A stretch of DNA of 64,000 bases. Origin: an uncultured Pedobacter sp. (GTDB lineage: Bacteria; Bacteroidota; Bacteroidia; Sphingobacteriales; Sphingobacteriaceae). A program made the position numbers and the translations under genes. The notes under the pieces are model-generated. The model saw only the letters and a list, made by a program, of their open reading frames with translations. It did not search any database and was not told where the DNA came from. The stretch spans positions 49,012-113,011 of the forward strand of contig NZ_CAJYOJ010000082.1 of NCBI RefSeq assembly GCF_913776295.1, written 5' to 3'. Below are positions 45,571 through 53,866 of this stretch, piece after piece (the stretch's first letter is position 1; each line of letters opens with the position of its first letter).

Positions 45571-47745
45571 TTATTTTAAAACGGTATAGCTGTACAGCAC
45601 AAAATCATTTATGACAGGTAAAGCTATTTTCAGGGCGCCTTTTCGGCCTGTTGTCTGGATCATCTGCTTCCCCCTGCCCAGCAGTGGCTTTAATTGTATT
45701 TTAACCTTTTCGGGTAACCAGGTTTCCAGTATGCCCGTCCGCTCAGGGGTATTTTCCCTGAACACGATAAAATAGCCCCTGTCTTGTTGAACCGATTGAA
45801 AACCTGTCCATGATTTGCCCGAAGGTTCCTCACCAATTGGTAAAATGATTCCATGGTGGAAATCGTGCTGTATCTTTTTATACTTCGCAACTGATTCTCC
45901 CAGTTTTAAGGCTTCTTTGGGCAAACCGGTACCTTCAAACCAGGCCAGTGGCTGGGCGGCCATGGTTATGGCAAAAAGATATTCGAAGGTATAGTTGGAA
46001 GGGGCAAATGGATCACTGCCATACTTTTCCGTATTTCTCCATTTGTTTAAAAATTCGATCTGCAACTTCTCTGCCGGGACATATTTAGATAGTTGCCATA
46101 AGTTGCGCAGTGTCAAGTAAGGATAATAATTTTGCCAGTCGGTATACCGGTTTTCGAGAAAAATATTACCGTATTCGGTAAAAAGATGGTAGCCGCCTCT
46201 GCGGCCTGCCGTAGCATCGAGATTAAAAACAGCCTGGTTTTCTGTTTCGCTCAACACCTTGTTGAACATTTTGGTTAGATTAATTTCTGATTGTTTGTTT
46301 GGAATGGAGAGTCCATCAATTTTAAATGTTCTGATTCCGTACATCCGGTATAATTCGGCCATTGCCGAAGCATCTTTCTCCCAGTCTGCATAATCATGCT
46401 GAATACTGGGATTAAACCACAAGCCAATTTCAATACCCAGTGCTTTACCCCTTTTTACAATCGGAGCAAGTCCATTCGGATATTTTACCGCATCAGGTTT
46501 CCAATAATTGGGGTTACTCCAAATATTAGAAAAAGATCCCTTAGCCATGGCAGAATTCGGGCTTTTTCCCTGTTGCCATCCGTCATCGATCTGAAAATGG
46601 GTAATGCCAAGTTTGGCTGCAGCTTCCAATTCCAGCAAGCTAAACCTTTCGTTAACTTTAGCATCCTGACTCCTATCGCCCCAGGTGTTCATCATTACCA
46701 TTTCGTCTCGCCCAGGCTCATTTTTACGGATGGTTTTCTGGTAAGTACGCAAGGCTTTCAGCTGGTTAAATTCCTGTCCGCTGTAAACACCCAGCACTAC
46801 CGTATAGGCTTTGCGCCACTCATCTTTATGAACATCTGCTGCATTCAGTCCCAATCCGTTCACGGCAAAATGTCCAAATTCAACCGTAAAATCCTGACCG
46901 CCATAAGCAAGCTGTGTAGCGGACCCAGGCGCCTCTTTTAAAAGGAAAAAACCGGCATCTTTTTCCTGGTTATGTGCAAAAAGCAGGTTGCCCCGATAAC
47001 TCTTTTTTCTGTAGGGAATAAACTTATTCTCCAGCACCAGATTGTTGTTCCAATCGGTTACATCAAAAAACTCGACAGTTTTAACCTGCCAATGGAAACC
47101 GTCCAGCTTTAACTGATCTAAAATGGCGGTTGAGCCATTCACCTTCATGTCCTCCGCAAATTCAATGTTTTTCTGATCGGCGGCATTGGCTGGGCGTTCC
47201 CCTGCTATGCCCGCTAACTGTCCTTTCAGATAGGTTTCGCAGGCAATAGATGCGCTTTTAGCGTTGATCCGGTAAACCCGCCTTACATCAAGCGTACCTA
47301 TAGAAAAAGATACAATGGTTTCCTGTGTGGCGATGTGAATAGCATTGTCTTTCCTAACCAATACTTTATACTGCCCATTTTGAGTTTCGGTGGCAGCCTG
47401 AATGTAAAAATCAGGTTTTCTGAGTTTGTTAAACCAGGCTTTCCCACCTTTCTTATCGATTAGGCTGTAGGTAATCACGTTTCCCTTGTTCCAAATAAAC
47501 TTACGCTCAATGAATTGATTGCCTATCGTCAGGGTATCTTTGTCCAGGCGACTATAACATCCATCCTGTGCGGAGCAAGGCACAGCGGCTGCTAAAAGCA
47601 AAAGCGATAGTAAAAATGTATAAACTTCCACTGTTAAATTGCTTTCGATTCTTGCAAAGACCGGTACTGGTATCACTTTTGGAGGAGGATGACCGAAACT
47701 TAGCGGAAAACACCGCTCATTGATCTCATAATTTATAGCTGTCAT
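45571..47745 (-). CDS. GH36-like alpha-galactosidase
   Basis: First gene of the glycosidase operon, about 724 residues. N-terminal beta-sandwich, then a TIM barrel with MNTWGDRSQDAKVNE, FQIDDGWQQGK, GLWFNPSIQHDYADW and FKIDGLSI, whose Asp is the expected nucleophile; a later Asp in ENRYTDWQNYYPY is a candidate acid/base. It should remove alpha-galactose or a related sugar. The start is uncertain. The longest frame begins with a TTG at 47760 that lies inside the promoter -7 box and is rejected. ATG 47745 leaves about 38 residues before the hydrophobic segment, which is odd for a signal peptide; GTG 47631 would start it directly (EVYTFLLSLLLLAAAVP). Confidence 0.82.
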   Translation of the reverse strand: MTAINYEINERCFPLSFGHPPPKVIPVPVFARIESNLTVEVYTFLLSLLLLAAAVPCSAQDGCYSRLDKDTLTIGNQFIERKFIWNKGNVITYSLIDKKGGKAWFNKLRKPDFYIQAATETQNGQYKVLVRKDNAIHIATQETIVSFSIGTLDVRRVYRINAKSASIACETYLKGQLAGIAGERPANAADQKNIEFAEDMKVNGSTAILDQLKLDGFHWQVKTVEFFDVTDWNNNLVLENKFIPYRKKSYRGNLLFAHNQEKDAGFFLLKEAPGSATQLAYGGQDFTVEFGHFAVNGLGLNAADVHKDEWRKAYTVVLGVYSGQEFNQLKALRTYQKTIRKNEPGRDEMVMMNTWGDRSQDAKVNERFSLLELEAAAKLGITHFQIDDGWQQGKSPNSAMAKGSFSNIWSNPNYWKPDAVKYPNGLAPIVKRGKALGIEIGLWFNPSIQHDYADWEKDASAMAELYRMYGIRTFKIDGLSIPNKQSEINLTKMFNKVLSETENQAVFNLDATAGRRGGYHLFTEYGNIFLENRYTDWQNYYPYLTLRNLWQLSKYVPAEKLQIEFLNKWRNTEKYGSDPFAPSNYTFEYLFAITMAAQPLAWFEGTGLPKEALKLGESVAKYKKIQHDFHHGIILPIGEEPSGKSWTGFQSVQQDRGYFIVFRENTPERTGILETWLPEKVKIQLKPLLGRGKQMIQTTGRKGALKIALPVINDFVLYSYTVLK

Positions 47746-47757
47746 ATTTGGAGACTC

Positions 47758-47765
47758 CAAAACTA
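47758..47765 (-). promoter_or_regulatory. -7 promoter box of GH36 operon (TAGTTTTG)
   Basis: Fits TAnnTTTG. No TTTG at -33; the direct repeat ends exactly 20 bp upstream instead, as at the SusCD promoter. The box contains the TTG that opens the longest reading frame of the GH36 gene, so translation must begin further downstream. Confidence 0.72.
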
Positions 47766-47785
47766 GCTACTTGAACTTAAGGAGG

Positions 47786-47821
47786 GGTTCAGTTTTGTAC
47801 GGAAATGGTTCAGTTTTGTAC
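47786..47821 (-). promoter_or_regulatory. Candidate HTCS operator, direct repeat copy B
   Basis: Two identical 15-bp units (plus strand GGTTCAGTTTTGTAC) separated by GGAAAT, period 21 bp. This copy is the better conserved of the two in the window. Spacer and distance to the -7 box (20 bp) are the same as at 31649-31684. It links the glycosidase operon to the SusCD operon under one activator, probably the HTCS encoded between them. Confidence 0.78.
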
Positions 47822-47950
47822 AAATTAACATCTATGTAGCTGTTTTAACTTCAAGCTTTATGAAATACATGCGGGCCACTGCTTACGAAAACTGGTGCAA
47901 CCCGATTCACCTGTGTAAAAAGACTGAAACGATTTAGGGTAAACAATTAC

Positions 47951-47977
47951 ATTTATTTGGATTTATTCTAAATAAAT
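47951..47977. promoter_or_regulatory. Fur-like palindromic operator
   Basis: Arms ATTTATTTGGA and TCTAAATAAAT around TTTAT; they mirror each other at 10 of 11 positions. The A/T-rich pattern with GA/TC at the centre resembles iron-box sequences of Bacteroidota. It covers the -33 element of the receptor promoter, so a bound repressor would block polymerase. Confidence 0.7.
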
Positions 47978-47986
47978 ATACCTTTG
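47956..47986 (+). promoter_or_regulatory. Promoter of siderophore receptor (TTTG-N19-TAccTTTG)
   Basis: TTTG at 47956-47959 and TACCTTTG at 47979-47986 with a 19-bp spacer match the Bacteroidota -33/-7 consensus fully. Transcription should begin near 47993, directly at the leader hairpin. Confidence 0.78.
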
Positions 47987-47992
47987 CAAAAA

Positions 47993-48028
47993 AATGCCAC
48001 AGCGGGACCTGAACTCCCGTGTGGCATT
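47993..48028 (+). promoter_or_regulatory. Strong stem-loop in the receptor 5' leader
   Basis: Fourteen base pairs interrupted by one bulged G: AATGCCACA and CGGGA on the left pair with TCCCG and TGTGGCATT on the right, loop of seven bases. It starts at or within a few bases of the predicted transcript start and ends 43 nt before the ATG. It could protect the 5' end or control translation. No T run follows, so it is not a normal terminator. It does not match a riboswitch class known to me. Confidence 0.6.
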
Positions 48029-48071
48029 ACCGGATTTTAACCCGATACCTTTAACATCTAATTAAAAGTAA

Positions 48072-50561
48072 ATGCAATTTAAGAAAATTTTATTCTTAGG
48101 CATGTGCTGCGCCGGAATATTTGCAGCTCAAGCCAGTTCTGGTACTTCACGAACAGGAAGTTATGCAAATGCTACTGATAGCCTCGTTCAACACCGCAAT
48201 GATGAACAAACCGGTACAGTGAGAGGAAGAATTACTACTGCCGATGGAAGTGTAGCTGCAGGTGTAAGCGTCGTGCTGAAAGGAACCCGTTATGGCTCGG
48301 TAACTGACGAGGATGGCCTTTATCAGATCAGGCGTGTGCCCGTTGGCAATTATACACTGGTAGTTTCGGCGGTTGGGCTTTATCCAAAAGAAAAACAGAT
48401 TCAGGTTTCCTCACGTGGTACCGTCATCGCTGATTTCTCTTTAAAAGAAAACCGTTCTGAGTTAGACGAGGTACAGATCAGCACGAACAAAAAAAGATAC
48501 AAGGTGGATAAAGTTTCCCCTTCCTTGCGTTTACAATCTCCGCTGATTGAGGTACCACAGAATATCCAGGTAATCACCAGTAAAATACTGGCAGATCAGC
48601 AGGTATTTGATATTGTTGATGGCGTAACCAGAAATGTGAGTGGTACGTTACGCGTTGGCCATTGGGATGCCCAATATGCCAATATTTTTATGCGTGGTAC
48701 CAGCATTCCGGCATTCCGGAACGGCATGAACCAAAAAATGCCATGGGGTCCGCTGGCAGATGATGCCGCAACGATCGATCGCATCGAATTTGTAAAAGGT
48801 CCCTCTGGCTTTATGATGACAAACGGCGAACCTGGAGGTATTTATAATGTGGTAACCAAGAAGCCTACCGGCCAAAACCGCAGTTCAGTAAGTGTGGCCG
48901 GTGGAGGTTATAACCTAGGTCGCGTAACTGCCGATTTGGACGGCAAGTTAAGCCGCGATGGCCGTTTACTGTTCCGCCTGAACGTGGCCGCACAAACCAA
49001 AGACAGTTACAACAAATACAACTACACCGATAAATATATTATCGCTCCCGTAATCAGCTACCAGGTAGACAGCAACACCTTAATTACTGCAGAATATACC
49101 ACCCAGCATGTGGAAGCGCAGGCATTAGGTTCATACGGTTTTTCGCCAAAAGGATTTGCCGATACCGACCCTAGTTTCTTTCTAGGCGATCCGGCGCTTG
49201 ACCCTGCAAAACTATATGACCACAACGCCACTGTTTATGTGAGTCACCGTTTAAATAATGACTGGAAAATTAATGCCCAGGCGGCCTATCTCCGTTATGG
49301 TTTAGATGGAGGCACTCCATGGCCGTCGAAAATTGCACCCAATGGCGATATGCGCCGCTACCTGAATATCAGCGAGGAACTGGCCATTAATAAAAATATC
49401 CAGGTAAGCCTGATGGGCGACCTGACTACGGGGCCTGTTGTACACCGTATTTTGGCCGGACTTGATATGGGCAACCTGAAAACCTGGGGTGATTTTTCAA
49501 GCGTGCAGCAGCCAGATCTGCAATTGGCAAACAATGCTACCTTTAATATTTATAACCCGGTTTATGGTATTCCTTTTGACAAGATTCCTTTCTTCGATCG
49601 TTCGCGCAGCATTCAGAACCGTTCGGGATCGAATGTATATGCCACTAACCTCACCTATACCGGCGCCTACCTGCAGGATGAGCTCCGCATGCTGGATGGA
49701 CGGGTTCGTTTAACCCTGGCCGGACGTTTTACGCATGCCGTAACCGTGGGCAAAACTAACCTTACGCAGATTTCTGATAATGTTTTTAGCCCTAGGGCCG
49801 GTTTGAGCGTAACCCTGGCAAAGGATTTCAGTGCCTATACGCTCTATGACCAAAGTTTTCTGCCTGTTGCAGGTCAGGATTATGCCGGAAACCCTTTCAA
49901 GCCGATTCGCGGCAATAATATCGAACTGGGTGTTAAAAAAGATTTCTTTGACGGTAAATGGAACGTAACCGCTGCTGCCTTCCGTATCAAGAAGAAAAAT
50001 GTACTGACTGCCGACCTGGATCCGGCACACCTTGCGCTGAATCCGAATGCGCAGATCCAATTGGGTGGTATCATCTCCAAAGGTATTGAACTTGATATCA
50101 ATGGCGAAATTACTCCTGGATTAAACGTAGTGTTAAATTATGCGCTAACAGATGCCACGGTAAGTGAAGATGCTAAACCAGAACTGATAGGCAGACATAC
50201 CCCTAATTCGGCGAAACACATTACCAATGGCTGGTTATCTTATCGCTACCAAAAGCCAGGGGCTTTTTTAAACGGTTTTGGGTTGAGTGCGGGCTACCAG
50301 ATCCAGTTGGATCGTTATGCCGGATCTACTTCAGTTCCATTGATGTTGCCAGCTTATTATCGTTTTGATGCCGGGGTTTCTTACGAAAAAGGTAAAATAA
50401 CCATTGCCGCATTAGTGAATAACCTGTTAGACCGCAGGCTGCTGACCCAGGGATCATATACTAAACTGGCTACTGAAACGGCAACATCCGTTTCGTACTA
50501 CACCTATATTTATGAAGTTCCGCGCAATGCAAGATTGAGCATTACTTACCGGTTTAAATAA
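48072..50561 (+). CDS. TonB-dependent siderophore receptor
   Basis: Outer-membrane ferric-siderophore importer of 829 residues. The signal peptide (GIFAAQASSG) is followed by a carboxypeptidase-regulatory-like domain (GRITTADGSVAAGVSVVLKG), a plug with the siderophore-receptor signature (IEVPQNIQVITSKIL; RIEFVKGPSGFMMTNGEPGG; YNVVTKKP), and a 22-strand barrel ending in the typical aromatic tail (RLSITYRFK). It resembles FhuE/FecA-type receptors, not SusC. The Fur-like operator upstream and the PepSY membrane protein 28 bp downstream support iron uptake. The particular siderophore cannot be named. Confidence 0.94.
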   Translation: MQFKKILFLGMCCAGIFAAQASSGTSRTGSYANATDSLVQHRNDEQTGTVRGRITTADGSVAAGVSVVLKGTRYGSVTDEDGLYQIRRVPVGNYTLVVSAVGLYPKEKQIQVSSRGTVIADFSLKENRSELDEVQISTNKKRYKVDKVSPSLRLQSPLIEVPQNIQVITSKILADQQVFDIVDGVTRNVSGTLRVGHWDAQYANIFMRGTSIPAFRNGMNQKMPWGPLADDAATIDRIEFVKGPSGFMMTNGEPGGIYNVVTKKPTGQNRSSVSVAGGGYNLGRVTADLDGKLSRDGRLLFRLNVAAQTKDSYNKYNYTDKYIIAPVISYQVDSNTLITAEYTTQHVEAQALGSYGFSPKGFADTDPSFFLGDPALDPAKLYDHNATVYVSHRLNNDWKINAQAAYLRYGLDGGTPWPSKIAPNGDMRRYLNISEELAINKNIQVSLMGDLTTGPVVHRILAGLDMGNLKTWGDFSSVQQPDLQLANNATFNIYNPVYGIPFDKIPFFDRSRSIQNRSGSNVYATNLTYTGAYLQDELRMLDGRVRLTLAGRFTHAVTVGKTNLTQISDNVFSPRAGLSVTLAKDFSAYTLYDQSFLPVAGQDYAGNPFKPIRGNNIELGVKKDFFDGKWNVTAAAFRIKKKNVLTADLDPAHLALNPNAQIQLGGIISKGIELDINGEITPGLNVVLNYALTDATVSEDAKPELIGRHTPNSAKHITNGWLSYRYQKPGAFLNGFGLSAGYQIQLDRYAGSTSVPLMLPAYYRFDAGVSYEKGKITIAALVNNLLDRRLLTQGSYTKLATETATSVSYYTYIYEVPRNARLSITYRFK

Positions 50562-50589
50562 TCCATATCCGATCAACAAAACAGGCACC

Positions 50590-51864
50590 ATGACCAAGAC
50601 CCGAAATCAAGGAAAAAAGAAGCAAAAAGACACGGTTTTTAAGCGCATCAACAATTGGCTGCACTTGTGGCTGGGTTTGATATCTGGCGTTATTGTACTC
50701 ATCGTGTGCCTTACAGGATGCATTTGGGTATTTAATGAAGAAATTACCGGGCTGCTGGAGCCCGACACGAAAGTAGCCTGGCAGGATAAACCTGTGGTTA
50801 AACCTTCAGAGTTGATGCAGCTTGCTGCGAAGCTGCATCCGGAGAAAGTACCATCTTATGCAAATTACCAGCAAGGCAGGGCAATTAACCTCAGCTTACG
50901 GGCCGCAAATGCCAGTCCGAAGGATCGACGTACGGGCAATACCATACTGAAAGTGAACCCTTATACGGGTGAAGTAATCCGTACCGAAGTGCATCAACCC
51001 GGTGAATCAGATTTCTTCAGGTTTATTTTAAACGGACACCGGTTTCTCTGGATGTCGCCTAAAATTGGTCGGCCAATTGTGAATTATGGCACCCTGGTTT
51101 TTGTTGTTTTATTAATTACCGGGCTAATCTGGTGGTACCCCAAAAAATGGAACCCATCCACGCGTGATAAAAGTTTTAAGATCAAATGGGGTGCATCCTT
51201 TAAGCGGGTAAACCTCGACCTGCACAATGTGCTCGGCTTTTACGCTTTACTATTCCTGCTGGCCATAGCCCTTACCGGAATGGTGTACGGCATTAAATGG
51301 TATAGCGAGGGGATCTACTGGGTTACATCGGGTGGCGATAAGCTGGCAGAATACAAACGCCTGGATTCAGACTCTACATTAAAAGGAAAAGGTTACAACC
51401 CAGAAAAAGCGATGGATATGGCCTGGAACCAGGTCATCACGCGCCATCCTGAATCGATGGGATTTTATTATAGTTTTGCCGATACGGCAGATGCCAAAGC
51501 CGCCATCAACATTACCGTATATCCCAATAAAGGGCAGTTTTACAACAGCCAGGGCTATACATTTGACCAACATACCCTGAAGGAACTAAAGCGGGAAGAT
51601 GCCTATTCGGTGGCCTATGCTCAAGCCTCTTTCGGGGAGAAATTGCGGAAGATGAATTACGATATCCATGTAGGCAGTATTTTAGGCTTTCCCGGCAAAG
51701 TATTGGCCTTCCTGGCCTCACTTATTGGTGCCAGCTTACCGATTACGGGATTTTTGGTATGGTATGGAAGGAAGTTTAAGAAAAAGAAACCAGGAAAAGC
51801 TTTGGCTAAACAGCCTGCCAATATTTCTGAGGAACCAGCGGAACAATTACTTGCGAAAATTTAA
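50590..51864 (+). CDS. PepSY-associated membrane protein, iron-uptake reductase-like
   Basis: Inner-membrane protein of 424 residues. After a basic N-terminus come a first helix (LWLGLISGVIVLIVCLTGCIWVF), a PepSY-type periplasmic region, two central helices (NYGTLVFVVLLITGLIWWYP; HNVLGFYALLFLLAIALTGMVYG), a second PepSY-like region and a last helix (ASLIGASLPITGFLVWYG), then a Lys-rich tail. His residues at helix ends (HLWLG, HRFLW, DLHNVLG, DIHVGSILG) could bind heme. Such proteins usually follow TonB receptors and are thought to reduce or release siderophore iron. It is cotranscribed with the receptor. Confidence 0.9.
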   Translation: MTKTRNQGKKKQKDTVFKRINNWLHLWLGLISGVIVLIVCLTGCIWVFNEEITGLLEPDTKVAWQDKPVVKPSELMQLAAKLHPEKVPSYANYQQGRAINLSLRAANASPKDRRTGNTILKVNPYTGEVIRTEVHQPGESDFFRFILNGHRFLWMSPKIGRPIVNYGTLVFVVLLITGLIWWYPKKWNPSTRDKSFKIKWGASFKRVNLDLHNVLGFYALLFLLAIALTGMVYGIKWYSEGIYWVTSGGDKLAEYKRLDSDSTLKGKGYNPEKAMDMAWNQVITRHPESMGFYYSFADTADAKAAINITVYPNKGQFYNSQGYTFDQHTLKELKREDAYSVAYAQASFGEKLRKMNYDIHVGSILGFPGKVLAFLASLIGASLPITGFLVWYGRKFKKKKPGKALAKQPANISEEPAEQLLAKI

Positions 51865-51970
51865 AGATGAAGTCCCGGATTAAAAAAGCTGTGGCTTCGA
51901 TTTTAAAATCTGAACTCAAAAATCAATGATGGATTTATCGCTCTTGCCGGCCGTTGACTATCAAACTGAA

Positions 51971-52008
51971 AATAAAAAAGCGGAAAAAACCAAAGGCTCT
52001 TCCCGCTT
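51971..52008 (-). terminator. Intrinsic terminator of the LLM oxidoreductase gene
   Basis: On the minus strand AAGCGG...CCGCTT form a stem (with a further GAA/TTC step across a bulge), followed directly by TTTTTTATTTT. It lies about 75 bp past the oxidoreductase stop. It may also stop the plus-strand PepSY transcript from the other side, although no T run follows in that direction. Confidence 0.7.
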
Positions 52009-52083
52009 ATCTAAATTAACGCTCTCTATATCTAAACACGACTACTGGCAATATGTTTTGTAAACTTAAAAAATTTGAATGGG

Positions 52084-53106
52084 CTATCGCCATCCGAGCC
52101 CTGGCGCTACGTGTTCCAGAATGGAAGATAAAATATGTATATTATAATCGACACCAAGGGTATTTGGAATGGTCAATAATACGGTATCCGCTTCCTGTAT
52201 GGCTTCGTCAGCAGCCAGTTCCTTAACCAGCTGATCAGGTTCAGCAGCATATCCCCTGCCGAAAACTGCCCGTTGGGTCGGCTCGATATAGCCAAAGCTA
52301 TCTGTCGCTTTTCCTTGCTGGCCAAAATAATACCTGTCCTGATCGTTCATCAGTGCAAATATAGAGCGACTCACAGACACCCTTGGCTCGCGATCATGCC
52401 CCGCTTTTTTCCAGGCTTCCTTGTAAAGCCTGATCTGTTCAGCTTGCTGTACGTGGAAGGGCTTGCCATTCTCATCAAACTTTAAAGTGGAACTCTGCAG
52501 GAACATGCCGTTTTCTGCCGCCCAAACCGCAGTGGCATTGGAAGCAGCTCCCCACCAGATGCGTTCTCTCAGTCCCGCTGAATAGGGCTCTAACCTTAAA
52601 AGCCCCGGCGGATTTGGAAACATTGGATTGGGGTTGGGCTTTGCAAAACCTTCACCTTTGAGTCTTTCCAGGAATTCCAAAGCCTTTTGCCTGCCCATAT
52701 CAGCATCGTTTCCTCCTTCTTTTGGTGAGAAACCGAAATGCCGCCACCCCTCAATCACCTGCTCGGGCGATCCCCTGCTGATGCCTAGTTGTAACCTGCC
52801 ACCAGAAATCAGGTCGGCTGCACCAGCATCCTCAACCATATACAAAGGATTTTCATAGCGCATATCGATAACGCCAGTTCCAATTTCAATTTTCGAAGTT
52901 TTTGCGCCAATGGCAGAAAGCAGCGGAAAGGGCGACGCCAGTTGCCTTGCAAAATGGTGTACCCTGAAATACGCGCCATCAAGCCCGATCTCTTCGGCCG
53001 CGACCGCCAGATCGATGGATTGCAGCAAAGTGTCACCCGCGGTACGCGCCTGATATGATGGATGTTCGGACCAATGCCCGAACGATAAAAATCCTATTTT
53101 CTTCAT
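52084..53106 (-). CDS. LLM-class flavin-dependent oxidoreductase
   Basis: Bacterial-luciferase-like monooxygenase of 340 residues, cytoplasmic. Family marks: IGFLSFGHW at strand 1, SIDLAVAAEEIGLDGAYFRVHHF, GAKTSKIEIGTGVIDMRYENP, ISGGRLQLGISRGSPEQVIEGW, and WWGAASNATAVWAAENGM. It probably uses reduced FMN and oxygen on an unknown organic substrate. A stand-alone gene with its own terminator. The subgroup cannot be decided by eye. Confidence 0.9.
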   Translation of the reverse strand: MKKIGFLSFGHWSEHPSYQARTAGDTLLQSIDLAVAAEEIGLDGAYFRVHHFARQLASPFPLLSAIGAKTSKIEIGTGVIDMRYENPLYMVEDAGAADLISGGRLQLGISRGSPEQVIEGWRHFGFSPKEGGNDADMGRQKALEFLERLKGEGFAKPNPNPMFPNPPGLLRLEPYSAGLRERIWWGAASNATAVWAAENGMFLQSSTLKFDENGKPFHVQQAEQIRLYKEAWKKAGHDREPRVSVSRSIFALMNDQDRYYFGQQGKATDSFGYIEPTQRAVFGRGYAAEPDQLVKELAADEAIQEADTVLLTIPNTLGVDYNIHILSSILEHVAPGLGWR

Positions 53107-53225
53107 TTCATTAATGCTAAATTCAAAGTTAGCATTACTCGCCTAGCGCAAAGGTCATCCTGTAGTCATAACCTATACTACCATCTGGCAAACAATAGCC
53201 TGAGCCGATTGTTCAAAAATCAATC

Positions 53226-53765
53226 ATGTCGAGAACAAAACAGATACGATCAAAAGAGCAGTTTGCCGCTGCGCTCGAACTGGAAAGATCGGGCGATCAT
53301 GCTGGCGCACTAAAACTTTACCGGAAATCTGCCATGACCGATCCTGCCAATTCACACGCTTGGAACAGGCAGATGGTACTTTTTCGCAAAACCAAATCAA
53401 AAGAGGATGAGGTCAAACTTATTAAACAGGCCATAGCGGAATACCGGAAATCTTACGAAATCAAACAACAAGACTGGTTGAAAGAAAACCAGGACAAAGC
53501 AAACAGCACCCGCGAACTGGCTCATGTTCTCGGGCTTTTGGAACCAACGGGCCTTCCAAAAAACGACGATGCCACAGTCGAGAAATGGCATACCAGGCTT
53601 TATTTGCTTGAATACCGCATCAAAAATGCGCGAAAGAAGAAAACCGCGTCAAAGAAGCCTTTAGGTAACTCATCAAAAAAAACAGCATCTGCAACTAAAA
53701 AGCGTAAGCAAAAAGCCGTTACCAAACCCAGGCTTAAAAAAAATAATAAGACCAATCCAATCTGA
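53226..53765 (+). CDS. Hypothetical protein with TPR-like start and Lys-rich tail
   Basis: A 179-residue protein I do not recognise. Residues about 10-70 look like one or two tetratricopeptide helices (ALELERSGDHAGALKLYRKSAMTDPANSHAWNRQ spans them), a middle helix pair follows (RIKNARKKK), and the last 45 residues are mostly Lys, Ser, Thr, Ala and Pro, like histone-H1-type tails. The tail could bind DNA or RNA. It is followed after about 100 bp by a DUF4385 gene in the same direction. The open frame and codon use look real. Confidence 0.75.
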   Translation: MSRTKQIRSKEQFAAALELERSGDHAGALKLYRKSAMTDPANSHAWNRQMVLFRKTKSKEDEVKLIKQAIAEYRKSYEIKQQDWLKENQDKANSTRELAHVLGLLEPTGLPKNDDATVEKWHTRLYLLEYRIKNARKKKTASKKPLGNSSKKTASATKKRKQKAVTKPRLKKNNKTNPI

Positions 53766-53866
53766 AAAGGCATTTATCGCCGCTAACATCCGTAACCACC
53801 GTACCACATTTTAAGCCAAATTCCATTGGGATAAAACATAACCATAAGCCGATATGTTGCTAAGCT

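Larger units (their letters stand above)
47746..48071. other. Divergent control region, glycosidase operon and siderophore receptor
   Basis: About 326 bp without genes. The left part serves the GH36 operon: -7 box at 47758-47765 and direct repeat at 47786-47821. The right part serves the siderophore receptor: Fur-like palindrome at 47951-47977, promoter boxes at 47956-47959 and 47979-47986, and a leader hairpin at 47993-48028. The 130 bp between the two sets show nothing recognisable. Confidence 0.7.

Noticed and set aside
46396..46941. Open frame of 181 codons on the plus strand
   Set aside because: Antisense to the GH36 catalytic barrel; no domain or signal.
47758..47760. TTG start for the GH36 gene
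   Set aside because: It lies inside the -7 promoter box, so it cannot be in the mRNA.
47993..48028. Leader hairpin as a known riboswitch or a cobalamin element
   Set aside because: A GCCAC string is present, but the other conserved parts of the cobalamin class are missing; kept as an unassigned stem-loop.
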